Shown one piece after another: positions 25,544 to 35,351 of a stretch of DNA of 45,634 bases. Where the stretch lies: NCBI GenBank assembly GCA_902606555.1, contig CACLGQ010000005.1, positions 1 to 45,634 of the forward strand, given 5' to 3'. The notes under the pieces were generated by a model that saw only the letters and a list, made by a program, of their open reading frames with translations, had not been told where the DNA came from and searched no databases. This DNA is from an uncultured Bacteroidota bacterium (GTDB lineage Bacteria > Bacteroidota > Bacteroidia > Flavobacteriales > Flavobacteriaceae). The position numbers were made by a program, and so were the translations under genes. Position 1 is the stretch's first letter. Each line of letters begins with the position of its first letter.

Positions 25544-26059
25544 TCACTCTGTGTACAATCCTCTTTTGGCCGATCCCCACCAAGAAAGTTTTCCATCTAC
25601 AATGTAATACCATTCTTCGTAGATCTCATCAGAAGCTGTAGTAAAACGAGCGCTAACCCATTCACCATCATCATTAAACTCTTCAGGATCGTCAGACTCA
25701 GAAACTTTTACAGAAAATGCAAAGTTCATAACCCAATCCCACTCTTTACCTTCAGCAACCATTTCAGAGTAGTCACTTTCAATTGCTGCAACAAACTCAT
25801 CACCTCCAGTAGAAACTCTACCATCATCGTGATATAGCTCAGCATCATCAGCAACTAATGATTTTAAAGTTTCATAGTCTCTGCTTTTCCAAGCATTATC
25901 GATTTGTTTAACAACATCTACTGAAGCATCACTTCCTAGCATTATGGTCTGTCCGCTTCTTTCAACAAACCCGTTGCTTTTTTCTTCACACTCACAAGGC
26001 GTAGTTTCACACCCTGCAAGGATAATTAAACCAAAAAGTAAATAAATATAATTTTTCAT
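25544..26059 (-). CDS. NTF2-like lipoprotein, copy B of a tandem pair
   Basis: The 171-residue protein has a lipobox (LAGCETTPCECEE) and an NTF2-like domain: VKQIDNAWKSRDYETLKSLV (about 50-69), DDAELYHDDGRVSTG, an acidic insertion, GEWVSARFTTAS and WYYIVDGKLSWW. It is a paralogue of the next gene upstream, with the same length and the same N-terminal cysteine pattern. Two bases separate the pair. This copy is more acidic than its neighbour. Function is unknown; NTF2-like lipoproteins may bind small ligands at the outer membrane. Confidence 0.75.
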   Translation of the reverse strand: MKNYIYLLFGLIILAGCETTPCECEEKSNGFVERSGQTIMLGSDASVDVVKQIDNAWKSRDYETLKSLVADDAELYHDDGRVSTGGDEFVAAIESDYSEMVAEGKEWDWVMNFAFSVKVSESDDPEEFNDDGEWVSARFTTASDEIYEEWYYIVDGKLSWWGSAKRGLYTE

Positions 26060-26061
26060 AA

Positions 26062-26577
26062 TTATTCTTTAATAGTTTCACCTTTAGTTTGTGACCAACT
26101 TATTAATTGGTCTCCATCGATTTGATACCATTCAACAATTACTGATCCATCAGATCCTGTAAATGAAGCATTAACCCACTGGCCTTTTTCATTCCATGTG
26201 TTATTTCCAGTTTCAGATGGATAAACTGCAAATGCATAATCTGTTGTCCATTCCCAAGCAACCCCATTAGCAAGGTCTTCTTGATAGGATTGTTCAACTT
26301 TAGCAACAAAGTCTTCTCCATTTGTAGCAACAGTTCCATCATAGAATCTATAATTACCATCATCAGCAATATGAGCTTTCATTGTTTCGTAATCTCTTGC
26401 AGCCCATGCAGCATCAATTTTTTTAAACACATCAACTGTTGATTCAGAACCAATATTAATAGATTGTTCTGTACCTTCAATAAATCCGTTTGAACCATTT
26501 TCACATTCACACGGAGCAGTTGTTTCGCATGATGTAAACAGGAATAAACCCATTAGTATATAAATAAAATTTTTCAT
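26062..26577 (-). CDS. NTF2-like lipoprotein, copy A of a tandem pair
   Basis: The 171-residue protein has a lipobox (LFTSCETTAPCECE). The domain matches copy B position by position: VFKKIDAAWAARDYETMKAH, DDGNYRFYDGTVATNG, KGQWVNASFTGSD and WYQIDGDQLISW. Same length, adjacent position and same orientation show a tandem duplication followed by divergence. The extra cysteines just after the lipid-bearing Cys are kept in both copies. It is probably first in a two-gene operon. Confidence 0.75.
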   Translation of the reverse strand: MKNFIYILMGLFLFTSCETTAPCECENGSNGFIEGTEQSINIGSESTVDVFKKIDAAWAARDYETMKAHIADDGNYRFYDGTVATNGEDFVAKVEQSYQEDLANGVAWEWTTDYAFAVYPSETGNNTWNEKGQWVNASFTGSDGSVIVEWYQIDGDQLISWSQTKGETIKE

Positions 26578-26615
26578 AATAATTTCTTTAATTAGACCGC
26601 TAAATGTAATGATAA

Positions 26616-27695
26616 TTAAATTTTGATGAAAATTTTTCTCTCATATAATTGATAAACTAGCATATAAATAATAAGAGTATAAAATATAGCCCAATCAAAT
26701 GACACAAATTTTGGAGACAGTCCCAGCCCAATTCCAGTATCCATCCAAAATTTTTGAAAGCCAAGTCCACCGATTATTGGGAATTGAAAGAGTCTCCAAA
26801 CAATACCATGTAAGACGTAAGCCACAATTGCATTTGATCCAAAAACTAATCCAAACTTAATGTTTGAAGTATATTTTCTTTCATCAATAATCCACATAGA
26901 TGCAGCTAGAATAATCATTGCCAAACCTGAAGAGTATAAAACATAAGAGCTCGTCCATATATGCTTGTTGATTGGAAATATATAATCCCAAAAATGTGAT
27001 ACAATTAGTATTATTGTTCCCCAAAAAAATAGTTTAATAATCTTTTCGGATGTTTTGCTTAACTCAGTTATTAATTTTCCGCAGAGCATTCCAGAAATCC
27101 CTGTAGCAATTGCGGGTATAGTACTAAATAATCCTTCAGGATCCCAAGTCTCTTGATACATTCTTCCAGGAACAATGAAACTATCAATCCATGCAGCAAA
27201 ATTTTCACCTGGCTCTAGCGTGCCAGCAGGATTGCCATTAAAAGGAATAAACATCATAAACACCCAGTATAAAATGAGCAGACCAATCCCAATATAAAGT
27301 TGAGATTTGAAATTTGAGTGAAGAAATAATAAGGAACATGCTAAATAAACAAGCGCTATTCTTTGTAATACACCCGCGACTCTTAGGTTTTCAAAGTCAA
27401 AATTTGGAAATAAGGAAAGAAAAATGCCTAAGCCAAAAATAATTAGAGTTCTCCTTAAAATTTTGATATAAATTGAAGATGTTGGATTTGATTTAAGTTT
27501 ACTTAACGACAATGTTATGGAAACACCAACTATAAAAAGAAAGAAAGGAAAAACTAAATCAGTTGGTGTTGCCCCATGCCATTCAGCATGCAGTAAAGGA
27601 GCATATACATGCGACCAACTGCCAGGATCATTAACTATAATCATACCTGCAATTGTTATTCCTCTAAAAAAATCTAATGAGATTAATCTTTTCAT
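26616..27695 (-). CDS. Heparan-alpha-glucosaminide N-acetyltransferase-like membrane protein (COG4299 type)
   Basis: The 359-residue protein has about ten membrane helices. The N-terminal block RLISLDFFRGITIAGMIIVN followed by LLHAEWHGATPTDLVFPFFL (about 34-53) is the signature of the HGSNAT/NagX group; the His residues there include the acyl-carrying position of the family. It probably moves acetyl or another acyl group across the membrane to an amino sugar, perhaps of cell-wall or dietary origin. Its start lies three bases after the PBP1A stop, tying it to a cell-wall operon. Confidence 0.85.
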   Translation of the reverse strand: MKRLISLDFFRGITIAGMIIVNDPGSWSHVYAPLLHAEWHGATPTDLVFPFFLFIVGVSITLSLSKLKSNPTSSIYIKILRRTLIIFGLGIFLSLFPNFDFENLRVAGVLQRIALVYLACSLLFLHSNFKSQLYIGIGLLILYWVFMMFIPFNGNPAGTLEPGENFAAWIDSFIVPGRMYQETWDPEGLFSTIPAIATGISGMLCGKLITELSKTSEKIIKLFFWGTIILIVSHFWDYIFPINKHIWTSSYVLYSSGLAMIILAASMWIIDERKYTSNIKFGLVFGSNAIVAYVLHGIVWRLFQFPIIGGLGFQKFWMDTGIGLGLSPKFVSFDWAIFYTLIIYMLVYQLYERKIFIKI

Positions 27696-27698
27696 TTA

Positions 27699-29993
27699 CT
27701 AATTACCAATTCCTAATAAATCATTAATATCCTCACTTTCATCTTCAATTTCAATTGGTTTTATTTTTGAACAGTCTATGATTATATCAAGTTCTTCAGG
27801 CTCTTCAAAATCTTCTTTTGATACATTTAGTGTCTCACTTTCATAGCATTTTTTCATGAACAATCCCCAAATTGGGAGAGACATAGTAGCTCCTTGTCCA
27901 AATGCAATTTCTTCAAAATGAATCGAACGATCTTCACCACCAACCCACACTCCAGTAACTAAATCTGGAACCATACCAATGAACCAACCGTCGCTTTGAT
28001 TTTGTGTAGTGCCTGTTTTTCCAGCTATAGCATTACTGAATTCATATGGATATCCTGTAACAACATTTTTGTACACATAATTTCTTTCTTCTTCTGGAAT
28101 ATTATGTCTTAATCTAGCTCCTGATCCAAACTTTGTAACACCCTCTAACAATTTTAAAGTAACATATGATGACTCTTCGCTCAATACATCTTTAGTTTCT
28201 GGCTTATATTGATATATCAAAGTACCGTTTTTGTCTTCTATTCTTGTTACCATTACTGGCTTAACATATATTCCTTTGTTTGCAAAGGCCCCGTATGCAC
28301 CAACCATCTCATACACACTTAAATCCGGTGTTCCCAGCGCTATTGCTGGTACATTTGGTACATTTGAAGAAACACCTAAATTTCTTGCCAGATCTGCTAC
28401 CGGCTTTGGGCCTACTTTATCAATTAGTTGAGCACTTATAGTATTTTTAGAATTAGCTAATGCATTGCTTAATGTTCTAACACCGCCATATTTGTCACTA
28501 GAGTTTGTTGGGCACCATGGTTCTGGATTTCCATATTTATATGGTTCTATACAATGAATCATATCTGGAAATGCATCACATGGTGATAATTTCAGCTGAT
28601 CTATTGCAGTTGCATATAAAAATGGTTTAAATGTGGAGCCTATTTGCCTCTTACTTTGCATCACATGATCATACTGAAAGTTTCTGTAATTGATCCCTCC
28701 GACCCAAGCCATAACATGTCCGTTTCTCGGATTCATTGACATCATACCAGCTTGAAGAAAATGTTTGTAGTATCGAATTGAATCGATTGGTTTCATTATT
28801 GTGTCAATATCACCTTCCCATGAAAAAATAGTCATGTTCGCTGGTATTTCAAACGATGCCTCAATTTCTTCATTTGACTTCCCTGCTAGTCTCATTTTTC
28901 TCCATCTTTCAGACCTTTTCATGGTTCTTTTCATAATTGCTTCTTCATCCTCCTCCTCTAAATCTCTAAAGGGTGCTGTCGAAAGGGTGTCATTTTGTAT
29001 AAAAAATTCTTTTTGCAAATTCGTCATGTGTTCACCTACAGCCTCTTCAGCGTACTGTTGCATTTCTGCATTAACAGTTGTGTAAATTTTTAGTCCATCA
29101 ACATAAAGATTATATTTAGTGCCATCTTTCTTCACATTTTCATCTGTCCATTTTTTCATAAATCCTCTTAAGTATGATCGAAAGTAGGTGGCCAAACCTC
29201 TTCTATGAGATTGAGGATTAAAATTTAATTCTAATGGAAGAGCTTTTAGTGAATCTTTTTCTTTGGTTGATATATACCCATTTTTCTCCATCTGATTAAA
29301 AACTAGGTTTCTTCTTTTGGTAGTAATTTCAGGTCTTCTAATTGGATCATATAAAGATGAATTTTGAAGCATTCCAACCAGCATAGCAGATTCTTCAATT
29401 TTTAGTTCATTGGGTTCTTTAGAAAAATATATGTTCGAAGCGGATTTAATGCCATCTCCATAGTACCCAAAATCATAAATATTTAAGTACATGGTAATAA
29501 TTTCCTCTTTGGTGTACTGTTTTTCTAATTCAACTGCAATAACCCATTCTTTTATTTTTTGAACAATTGCTTGAAAAATATTTCTAGATCTAACGCCAAC
29601 AAATAACTGCCTTGCTAATTGTTGGGAAATTGTACTTGCTCCGCCTCTAGTATTTAAAAAAACAATAGCTCTTATTGTAGCTTTTAAATCAATACCTGGA
29701 TGACTATAAAATCTTTCATCTTCAATTGCAATCAGTGCCTCAATTGTTTGTGGGTTAAGTTCATCATAATCAATAGGTGTTCTATTATCATTAAAATAAT
29801 ATTTACCTAAAACTTTATTGTCTGACGAGATTATTTCAGATGCAAAATTTGTCTTTGGATTTTCAAGCTGCCTAAAATCGGGCATTTCACCCAGTTTCCC
29901 ACTTGATGCTAGGAAAAAAACACCATAAAGACAGGTAACAAAAAAAGAGAACATAAGCCAAAAAATAATGACTTGAAATCTATATTTTTTCAT
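27699..29993 (-). CDS. Penicillin-binding protein 1A (bifunctional transglycosylase/transpeptidase)
   Basis: The 764-residue protein has one N-terminal membrane helix (about 8-28). The glycosyltransferase domain carries EDERFYSHPG (catalytic Glu91) and GGASTISQQLARQLF. The transpeptidase domain has STFK (Ser453), the SxN motif in NSKNT, and KTG in AGKTGTTQN (Lys659). All key residues are present. It polymerises and cross-links peptidoglycan. The first 14 bases overlap the gldH gene upstream and the acyltransferase-like gene follows within three bases. The C-terminus ends in an acidic tail (EIEDESEDINDL). Confidence 0.96.
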   Translation of the reverse strand: MKKYRFQVIIFWLMFSFFVTCLYGVFFLASSGKLGEMPDFRQLENPKTNFASEIISSDNKVLGKYYFNDNRTPIDYDELNPQTIEALIAIEDERFYSHPGIDLKATIRAIVFLNTRGGASTISQQLARQLFVGVRSRNIFQAIVQKIKEWVIAVELEKQYTKEEIITMYLNIYDFGYYGDGIKSASNIYFSKEPNELKIEESAMLVGMLQNSSLYDPIRRPEITTKRRNLVFNQMEKNGYISTKEKDSLKALPLELNFNPQSHRRGLATYFRSYLRGFMKKWTDENVKKDGTKYNLYVDGLKIYTTVNAEMQQYAEEAVGEHMTNLQKEFFIQNDTLSTAPFRDLEEEDEEAIMKRTMKRSERWRKMRLAGKSNEEIEASFEIPANMTIFSWEGDIDTIMKPIDSIRYYKHFLQAGMMSMNPRNGHVMAWVGGINYRNFQYDHVMQSKRQIGSTFKPFLYATAIDQLKLSPCDAFPDMIHCIEPYKYGNPEPWCPTNSSDKYGGVRTLSNALANSKNTISAQLIDKVGPKPVADLARNLGVSSNVPNVPAIALGTPDLSVYEMVGAYGAFANKGIYVKPVMVTRIEDKNGTLIYQYKPETKDVLSEESSYVTLKLLEGVTKFGSGARLRHNIPEEERNYVYKNVVTGYPYEFSNAIAGKTGTTQNQSDGWFIGMVPDLVTGVWVGGEDRSIHFEEIAFGQGATMSLPIWGLFMKKCYESETLNVSKEDFEEPEELDIIIDCSKIKPIEIEDESEDINDLLGIGN

Positions 29994-30474
29994 CTAAAAA
30001 TGATTTTTCAACTATTAATCCAACATCTAAGATACCATCTAATTTTATTAGTGGGGCAATACTGTCTAAATATCGAATAGAATGTTTAAGCTTTACGGTT
30101 ACATCACCCTCATCTATTTTTAAATCTTTTTTGAGTAATATCTTATTGTTTTTTATGCCAGACGGTTTATCTTCATACCATTTGAGTTCATTATTTTCAA
30201 AAGAATATTGTATGGTGTCAGAAACTACATAATTATTATTTTCTATTGTAGATATTATGAAAATATTAGAAAAGGGATATTTAGAATCAGTTCTTAATGC
30301 AAGACTAAAATCTAAAATTGAATTGTCTGACGATACAAATGAGAAATTTAATTCATTGCTTCTCATCCAACTACCATTTAAATCTTCAAAATCTATAAAT
30401 ACCAAATTTTCATTTCTGCATGATATTATTGATAATAAAATTATCATTATATAAGTCGTTTTTTTAAAATTCAA
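29980..30474 (-). CDS. gldH: Gliding-motility lipoprotein GldH
   Basis: The 164-residue protein has a lipobox (LSIISC). The pattern LNGSWMRSNELNFSF then FSLALRTDSKYPFSNIFI (about 57-74) and a C-terminal LKHSIRYLDSIAPLIKLDGI is that of the GldH family, a lipoprotein needed for gliding and for type IX secretion in Flavobacterium. The position directly upstream of a PBP1A gene is the usual one in Flavobacteriia. It overlaps PBP1A by 14 bases. No other gld gene is in the window, so gliding itself cannot be claimed. Confidence 0.85.
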   Translation of the reverse strand: MNFKKTTYIMIILLSIISCRNENLVFIDFEDLNGSWMRSNELNFSFVSSDNSILDFSLALRTDSKYPFSNIFIISTIENNNYVVSDTIQYSFENNELKWYEDKPSGIKNNKILLKKDLKIDEGDVTVKLKHSIRYLDSIAPLIKLDGILDVGLIVEKSFLDEKI

Positions 30475-30475
30475 A

Positions 30476-31501
30476 TTAAAATACTTTTTGATTAAACCGC
30501 CCTTTTTTAAAAATCTTATTACTATTCTTTTTCCCTTTTCTTAGTTTTTTTTGATCATCAATTGGCAGAGAGTAAATTTCTTTACAATCTGAGCTGCAAC
30601 AACCATCAAATTTAATGTTACACTTCTCACATTGTAAAAAAAGTAAGTGACAAGCATCGTTATTACAATTTACATGTTGATCACATGCAGAGCCACATTG
30701 ATGACAAGATGATATTATTTTATCAGAAATCTTTTCAGATAGTCTATTATCAAATACAAAATTTCTTCCTTTGAATTTATTTTCAATTTTTTGACTTTTA
30801 ACTTGTCGTACATATTCTATTATTCCACCTTCTAATTGAAAAACATTTTTGTATCCATTTTTAATCATATAAGCACTTGCTTTTTCACATCTTATACCAC
30901 CCGTACAATACATTAATATATTTTTAGTTTTTTTATATTTTTTATATTTTTTGTTGATGATAGGAAGAGATTCTCGAAAAGAATCAACGTCTGGTAAATT
31001 GGCTCCATCAAAGTGGCCAATTTCACTTTCATAATGATTTCTCATATCAATAGCAATCGTATTTTGATTTACCAACAACTCGTTGAATTCTTTCGCATTT
31101 ACATGAACACCATTTTTATTAATATCATAATCTTTATTTTTCAATCCATCAGCAACAATCTTTTTTCGAATCTTAATTTTAAGTTTTAAAAAAGAGTGAT
31201 CATCATGTTCTATAGCAATGTTAAGTGTAATTTTTTTTAGAAAAGGAACTTGATCAATGGTTTTTTTTAATTGGTCTATATTTTTTGCTGGTAATGATAG
31301 CTGAGCATTAATACCTTCATATGACACATATATTCGACCTAAAACATCTAATTTTTTAAACTCAACAGATAATAGATTTCTGAAAACTTTTGGGTTTTTA
31401 ATTTCATAATATTTATAAAAAGATAACGTAAACCTTTTTTCTCCAGCCTTTTTAATTAGTTGAATTCTTTGTTTTTTACTAAGCTTATTATAAAGTTCCA
31501 T
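30476..31501 (-). CDS. trhO: tRNA uridine(34) hydroxylase TrhO (rhodanese family)
   Basis: The 341-residue protein has an N-terminal ferredoxin-like domain with RIYVSYEGINAQLSLP (about 55-70), a rhodanese domain with catalytic Cys in YCTGGIRCEKASAY (about 195-208), and a Cys-rich C-terminal zinc-binding-like region (CHQCGSACDQH, CEKCNIKFDGCC). TrhO makes 5-hydroxyuridine at the wobble position of tRNAs using oxygen. It begins the operon with gldH, PBP1A and the acyltransferase-like gene; one base separates it from gldH. Confidence 0.93.
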   Translation of the reverse strand: MELYNKLSKKQRIQLIKKAGEKRFTLSFYKYYEIKNPKVFRNLLSVEFKKLDVLGRIYVSYEGINAQLSLPAKNIDQLKKTIDQVPFLKKITLNIAIEHDDHSFLKLKIKIRKKIVADGLKNKDYDINKNGVHVNAKEFNELLVNQNTIAIDMRNHYESEIGHFDGANLPDVDSFRESLPIINKKYKKYKKTKNILMYCTGGIRCEKASAYMIKNGYKNVFQLEGGIIEYVRQVKSQKIENKFKGRNFVFDNRLSEKISDKIISSCHQCGSACDQHVNCNNDACHLLFLQCEKCNIKFDGCCSSDCKEIYSLPIDDQKKLRKGKKNSNKIFKKGRFNQKVF

Positions 31502-31531
31502 TACGCATAAAAATCAGATAAAAAATCTTTA

Positions 31532-31539
31532 CAAATGTA
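31532..31539 (-). promoter_or_regulatory. Candidate -7 element (TACATTTG) of the trhO-gldH-PBP1A operon
   Basis: On the minus strand TACATTTG matches TAnnTTTG perfectly and ends 31 bases before the trhO ATG. It would give a leader of roughly 25 bases. A clear -33 TTG is not visible. Confidence 0.38.
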
Positions 31540-31607
31540 GTTTTTTTAAATTATGATTTTAGATAAATAAAATGTACTTTTAAATGTTTAAATTTAAACT
31601 CCCATTA

Positions 31608-32612
31608 ATGGCATCAGAAAAAGATTCAAAATTAAAAGCACTACAATTAACATTAGATAGATTAGATAAAACGTATGGTAAAGGCACTGTCATGAAAATG
31701 GGAGATTCAGTTTATGAAGTTGTTGAATCCATTTCAACAGGATCTATTGGATTAGATTTTGCTTTAGGTGTTGGTGGATATCCAAGAGGAAGAGTTGTTG
31801 AGATTTATGGACCAGAATCTTCGGGTAAAACAACATTAACTTTACATGCTATTGCTGAATGTCAAAAATCTGGGGGAATAGCTGCTTTTATTGATGCTGA
31901 ACATGCTTTTGATAGATTTTATGCTCAAAATTTAGGAGTAAACATCGATGATTTAATTATTTCACAACCAGACCATGGCGAACAAGCCTTAGAAATTACA
32001 GATAATTTAATTAGATCTGGAGCCATTGATCTTATTGTTATTGATTCGGTTGCAGCTCTAACACCAAAAAGTGAAATTGAAGGTGAAATGGGAGATTCCA
32101 AAATGGGTCTTCATGCCAGATTAATGTCTCAAGCACTAAGAAAATTAACTTCTACAATTAGTAAAACAAATTGTACAGTATTTTTTATCAATCAATTAAG
32201 GGAAAAAATTGGAGTTATGTTTGGTAATCCAGAGACTACTACGGGAGGTAATGCTCTTAAGTTCTACGCATCAGTTAGACTTGATATTAGAAGATCAACA
32301 CAATTAAAAGATTCATCTGGAAATGCCTTAGGAAATAAGACTAGAGTTAAAGTAGTTAAAAATAAAGTAGCTCCTCCGTTTAGAGTTTGTGAATTTGATA
32401 TAATGTATGGTGAAGGTATTTCAAAGCTTGGAGAAATAATTGATATCGGAACAGAAGCAGGTATTATTGATAAAAGTGGATCTTGGTTCAGCTATGGCGA
32501 AACAAAACTAGGACAAGGAAGAGACTCTGTAAAAAAATTATTAAAGGATAATCCTGAGCTTTGCGATGAACTAGAAAAGAAAATTTCTAAACTTCTTACT
32601 TCTGATAAATAA
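31608..32612 (+). CDS. recA: RecA recombinase
   Basis: The protein has 334 residues from the ATG that gives [19 protein letters not shown], the usual start in Bacteroidota; an upstream in-frame ATG at 31584 would add eight atypical residues. Walker A is GPESSGKTT (from residue 68), followed by [18 protein letters not shown] (Walker B) and the L2-region [22 protein letters not shown]. It forms filaments on single-stranded DNA for recombination and SOS. The 3' end overlaps the convergent acyltransferase gene by 17 bases. The AddAB-like enzyme at the start of the window would be its partner in break repair. Confidence 0.98.
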   Translation: MASEKDSKLKALQLTLDRLDKTYGKGTVMKMGDSVYEVVESISTGSIGLDFALGVGGYPRGRVVEIYGPESSGKTTLTLHAIAECQKSGGIAAFIDAEHAFDRFYAQNLGVNIDDLIISQPDHGEQALEITDNLIRSGAIDLIVIDSVAALTPKSEIEGEMGDSKMGLHARLMSQALRKLTSTISKTNCTVFFINQLREKIGVMFGNPETTTGGNALKFYASVRLDIRRSTQLKDSSGNALGNKTRVKVVKNKVAPPFRVCEFDIMYGEGISKLGEIIDIGTEAGIIDKSGSWFSYGETKLGQGRDSVKKLLKDNPELCDELEKKISKLLTSDK

Positions 32613-33357
32613 CTTTTTCTAGATCGCTTTTTATTAGATTAAAAACTTTTTCTTTTAGATCATATTTATCTTTTTGTGTCATTCCCTTGGTTTCAATGAA
32701 ATCATGTACTTGAGCCCGTAATTTACCTGGCCCACCTACAAAATAATTATATGCAAAAAAGTATGGAAACTTATTCTCACAGTCGTAAAAACTCATTGGA
32801 ACTATTGGTATTTGAAATTGAATTGCAAGACTAAAGGCCCCATCTTTAAAATCTTGTAAAATGTTTCCAGGCTCTGGTATTCCACCCTCTGGAAAAATAC
32901 ATATTGAAAGCCCTTTGCTTAATCTTTTGGCTGATTTTGCATAAACATCTTTTCTGCTTTGAGCATTATCTCTATCAACTAAAACACAGACCTTACTATA
33001 GAAATATCCAAATATTGGAATTTTCTCAAGTTCTTTTTTTCCAACAAAAACTACAGGGTGATCACATGTAGATAGCATTAACATTATATCAATCATACTT
33101 TTATGATTTGATACAAGCATATAGCTTTTGCCTTTTTCAAATCTTTGTTTCCATTTTACAGACGGATAAAAACCCATTCCGTACATTACTGTGTTTGACC
33201 AAATATTTTTTGCAATCCAGAAAAATTGAGGATACCAACTCTCCTTTAATGAAAATAATATTAAGAAAGGAAATGAAATAGCAATTCCAATAAAGCAAAG
33301 AATGTAAAACCAAATATTCCATAACCCAAGCAAGCATATTTTTATAATCTTAAACAC
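32596..33357 (-). CDS. 1-acyl-sn-glycerol-3-phosphate acyltransferase (PlsC type)
   Basis: The 253-residue protein has an N-terminal membrane helix pair (about 5-35). The acyltransferase catalytic motif is NHKSMIDI (HX4D, about residues 83-90) and the glycerol-phosphate motif reads [11 protein letters not shown] (about 158-168). It acylates lysophosphatidate to phosphatidate in membrane lipid synthesis, or a related lipid. The gene stands alone between recA and trpS on the opposite strand. Confidence 0.9.
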   Translation of the reverse strand: MFKIIKICLLGLWNIWFYILCFIGIAISFPFLILFSLKESWYPQFFWIAKNIWSNTVMYGMGFYPSVKWKQRFEKGKSYMLVSNHKSMIDIMLMLSTCDHPVVFVGKKELEKIPIFGYFYSKVCVLVDRDNAQSRKDVYAKSAKRLSKGLSICIFPEGGIPEPGNILQDFKDGAFSLAIQFQIPIVPMSFYDCENKFPYFFAYNYFVGGPGKLRAQVHDFIETKGMTQKDKYDLKEKVFNLIKSDLEKVIYQK

Positions 33358-33413
33358 AGATCAAAAGTAGTTAATTGTTATAAATGTCTTTAAAACTATT
33401 ACTTTTGTTGAGT

Positions 33414-34379
33414 ATGTCAAGAATATTAACCGGTATACAAAGTACAGGAACTCCTCACCTAGGAAATATCTTAGGAGCTATAATCCCCGCTATTGAGGAA
33501 TCAAAAAAAAATACTGAATCATTTTTATTCATAGCTGATTTACACTCATTAACTCAGATAAAAGATCCAAATGAATTAAGTGAAAATACTTATTCAACAG
33601 CTGCTGCATGGTTAGCGTTTGGCTTAGATACATCAAAAACTATTTTTTATAAACAATCAGATGTTCCAGTAACCACTGAGCTATCATGGATACTTTCATC
33701 AATTTACCCTTATCAAAGATTGACTTTAGCACATTCATTTAAAGATAAATCAAATCAACTAAAAAATGTAAATGTTGGCTTATTTACATATCCAATGTTA
33801 ATGGCAGCAGATATATTATTGTATGATGCAAATATTGTTCCTGTTGGAAAAGATCAATTACAGCATTTAGAAATTACAAGAGATGTAGCGATTAAGTTTA
33901 ACAATCAATATGGTGAAACACTAATTGTGCCTGATCCACTGATAAATGAGGAGACCAAATATATAAGTGGCACAAATGGTGAAAAAATGAGTAAGTCAAA
34001 AAATAATATTATAAATATTTTTTTAGAGGATAAACTTTTAAAAAAACAGATAATGTCAATTGAAACTGATAGCACCCCCCTCGAATTACCAAAAAAGACT
34101 GATAATTGTAATGTATTTAAACTTTTCAGTTTACTTGCATCTGCTGACGAGATAAAGCGATTAAAAGTTAATTATGAAAAAGGTGGTTTTGGATATGGGC
34201 ATGCAAAAGAGGAATTATTTAATCTTATTTTGACAAAGTTTAGTGATCAAAGAAGGAAATATAATCAACTAGTTACAAATAAGAGTGAAATTGACAAAAT
34301 TTTAAAACAAGGAGCTGAAAAAGCTACAAAAACTGCCAATGAAGTTATATCTAGAGTTCGATCAAAACTTGGTTATTAA
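33414..34379 (+). CDS. trpS: Tryptophanyl-tRNA synthetase
   Basis: The protein has 321 residues from the ATG giving MSRILTGIQSTGTPHLGN; an upstream ATG adding ten hydrophobic residues is not typical. Class I motifs are THLGN-like TPHLGN (HIGH equivalent) and GEKMSKSKNN (KMSKS, about 197). YPMLMAADILLYDANIVPVG is the conserved Trp-recognition region. It charges tRNA-Trp in the cytoplasm. The divergent gap to the acyltransferase gene is about 55 bases. Confidence 0.97.
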   Translation: MSRILTGIQSTGTPHLGNILGAIIPAIEESKKNTESFLFIADLHSLTQIKDPNELSENTYSTAAAWLAFGLDTSKTIFYKQSDVPVTTELSWILSSIYPYQRLTLAHSFKDKSNQLKNVNVGLFTYPMLMAADILLYDANIVPVGKDQLQHLEITRDVAIKFNNQYGETLIVPDPLINEETKYISGTNGEKMSKSKNNIINIFLEDKLLKKQIMSIETDSTPLELPKKTDNCNVFKLFSLLASADEIKRLKVNYEKGGFGYGHAKEELFNLILTKFSDQRRKYNQLVTNKSEIDKILKQGAEKATKTANEVISRVRSKLGY

Positions 34380-34418
34380 TTCTTCATTTTTCTAAGAAAA
34401 ATAGTTTAAATTTAATTT

Positions 34419-35342
34419 ATGCAATTAAGCAAAGCAATTAACATTCTCCTTTATACAAATGACTGTGTTACCATACCTGGGTTTGGCAGTTTCATTGTGA
34501 ATAAGTTTTCGTCAGTATATGACGAAAAAAATGAAAAGTTTTATCCACCCTCAAGGAGAGTTTCGTTCAATTCAAAAATTAAAAATAATGACGGCTTGTT
34601 GGCAAATTTTATATCTAACAAACAACACATTACTTATGAATTAGCTGTAAAAAATATTCATAAAGAAATAGTAATCTGGAAAAAAAAATTGAATAAGGAG
34701 CCATTAGTATTGAATAATATTGGAGAGCTTAGTTATAATTCAGATGAGAATATTATTTTTTCACCTGATTTGGGTTCAAACCATTTCTTAGGTTCATATG
34801 GGTTACCATCTCTATATCATAAAAAACGGTCAGATTTGGTTTCAACATATAATAAATCAACATTAAAAAAATATAATGATTTGTCCTGGAATTCTGAAAA
34901 ATCTAGAGTTCCCGATTTTATTAAGTATGCTGCTGTATTAGTTATAATTGTAATGACCACTGTCTTTGTAACAAATGAGTATGAAGAATATAATTTTCAG
35001 AATCAGTTAATTATTGAACAAGAAAATAGACAAAGGACTATTCAAAAGGTAGAAAGTGCAGTTTTTGACTTTGGATCAATACCAGCAATTGAATTAGAAA
35101 TTAAAGTTCAAGCCAATAAATTTCATATTATTGCAGGCGCATTTGGAGTGAAGTCAAATGCTGATAATTTATATAATAAGTTGCTATCAAAGGGTTATAA
35201 CCCAACAAAACTTCCATTAAATGATAAAGGACTTATACCAATTTCTTTTGAAAATTTCTCAAATAGAAAAGAAGCTGTCATTGCTTTGAGACAACTCCAA
35301 ATTTCTGAAAATAAGGATGCCTGGATTTTTGTTTTAGAATAA
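34419..35342 (+). CDS. HU-CCDC81/SPOR-domain membrane protein
   Basis: The 307-residue protein starts with a HU-related region (LSKAINILLYTNDCVTIPGFGSFI is its opening; about 1-140 overall, with GFGSF and VLNNIGEL). One membrane helix follows (about residues 168-186) and the C-terminal SPOR domain (about 230-307) includes KFHIIAGAFGVKSNADNLYN and a final WIFVLE. SPOR domains bind denuded peptidoglycan at division sites. The N-terminal HU-like part would be cytoplasmic and may contact DNA, which is inference. It starts 39 bases after trpS and ten before the thioesterase gene. Confidence 0.82.
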   Translation: MQLSKAINILLYTNDCVTIPGFGSFIVNKFSSVYDEKNEKFYPPSRRVSFNSKIKNNDGLLANFISNKQHITYELAVKNIHKEIVIWKKKLNKEPLVLNNIGELSYNSDENIIFSPDLGSNHFLGSYGLPSLYHKKRSDLVSTYNKSTLKKYNDLSWNSEKSRVPDFIKYAAVLVIIVMTTVFVTNEYEEYNFQNQLIIEQENRQRTIQKVESAVFDFGSIPAIELEIKVQANKFHIIAGAFGVKSNADNLYNKLLSKGYNPTKLPLNDKGLIPISFENFSNRKEAVIALRQLQISENKDAWIFVLE

Positions 35343-35351
35343 TACCCTGTT

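Noticed and set aside
26139..26369. 76-codon Met/Leu-rich frame inside the first tandem lipoprotein gene
   Set aside because: It is an out-of-frame shadow of the lipoprotein gene with no independent start context or family.
28801..29085. 94-codon Ser-rich plus-strand frame inside the PBP1A gene
   Set aside because: It is antisense to a gene with complete catalytic motifs.
31584..31607. Upstream ATG start for recA adding eight residues
   Set aside because: MFKFKLPL is not found at RecA N-termini, while [16 protein letters not shown] is the normal start.
33384..33413. Upstream ATG start for trpS adding ten residues
   Set aside because: The added MSLKLLLLLS is atypical for a cytoplasmic synthetase; the next ATG gives the usual MSRILTGIQ start.
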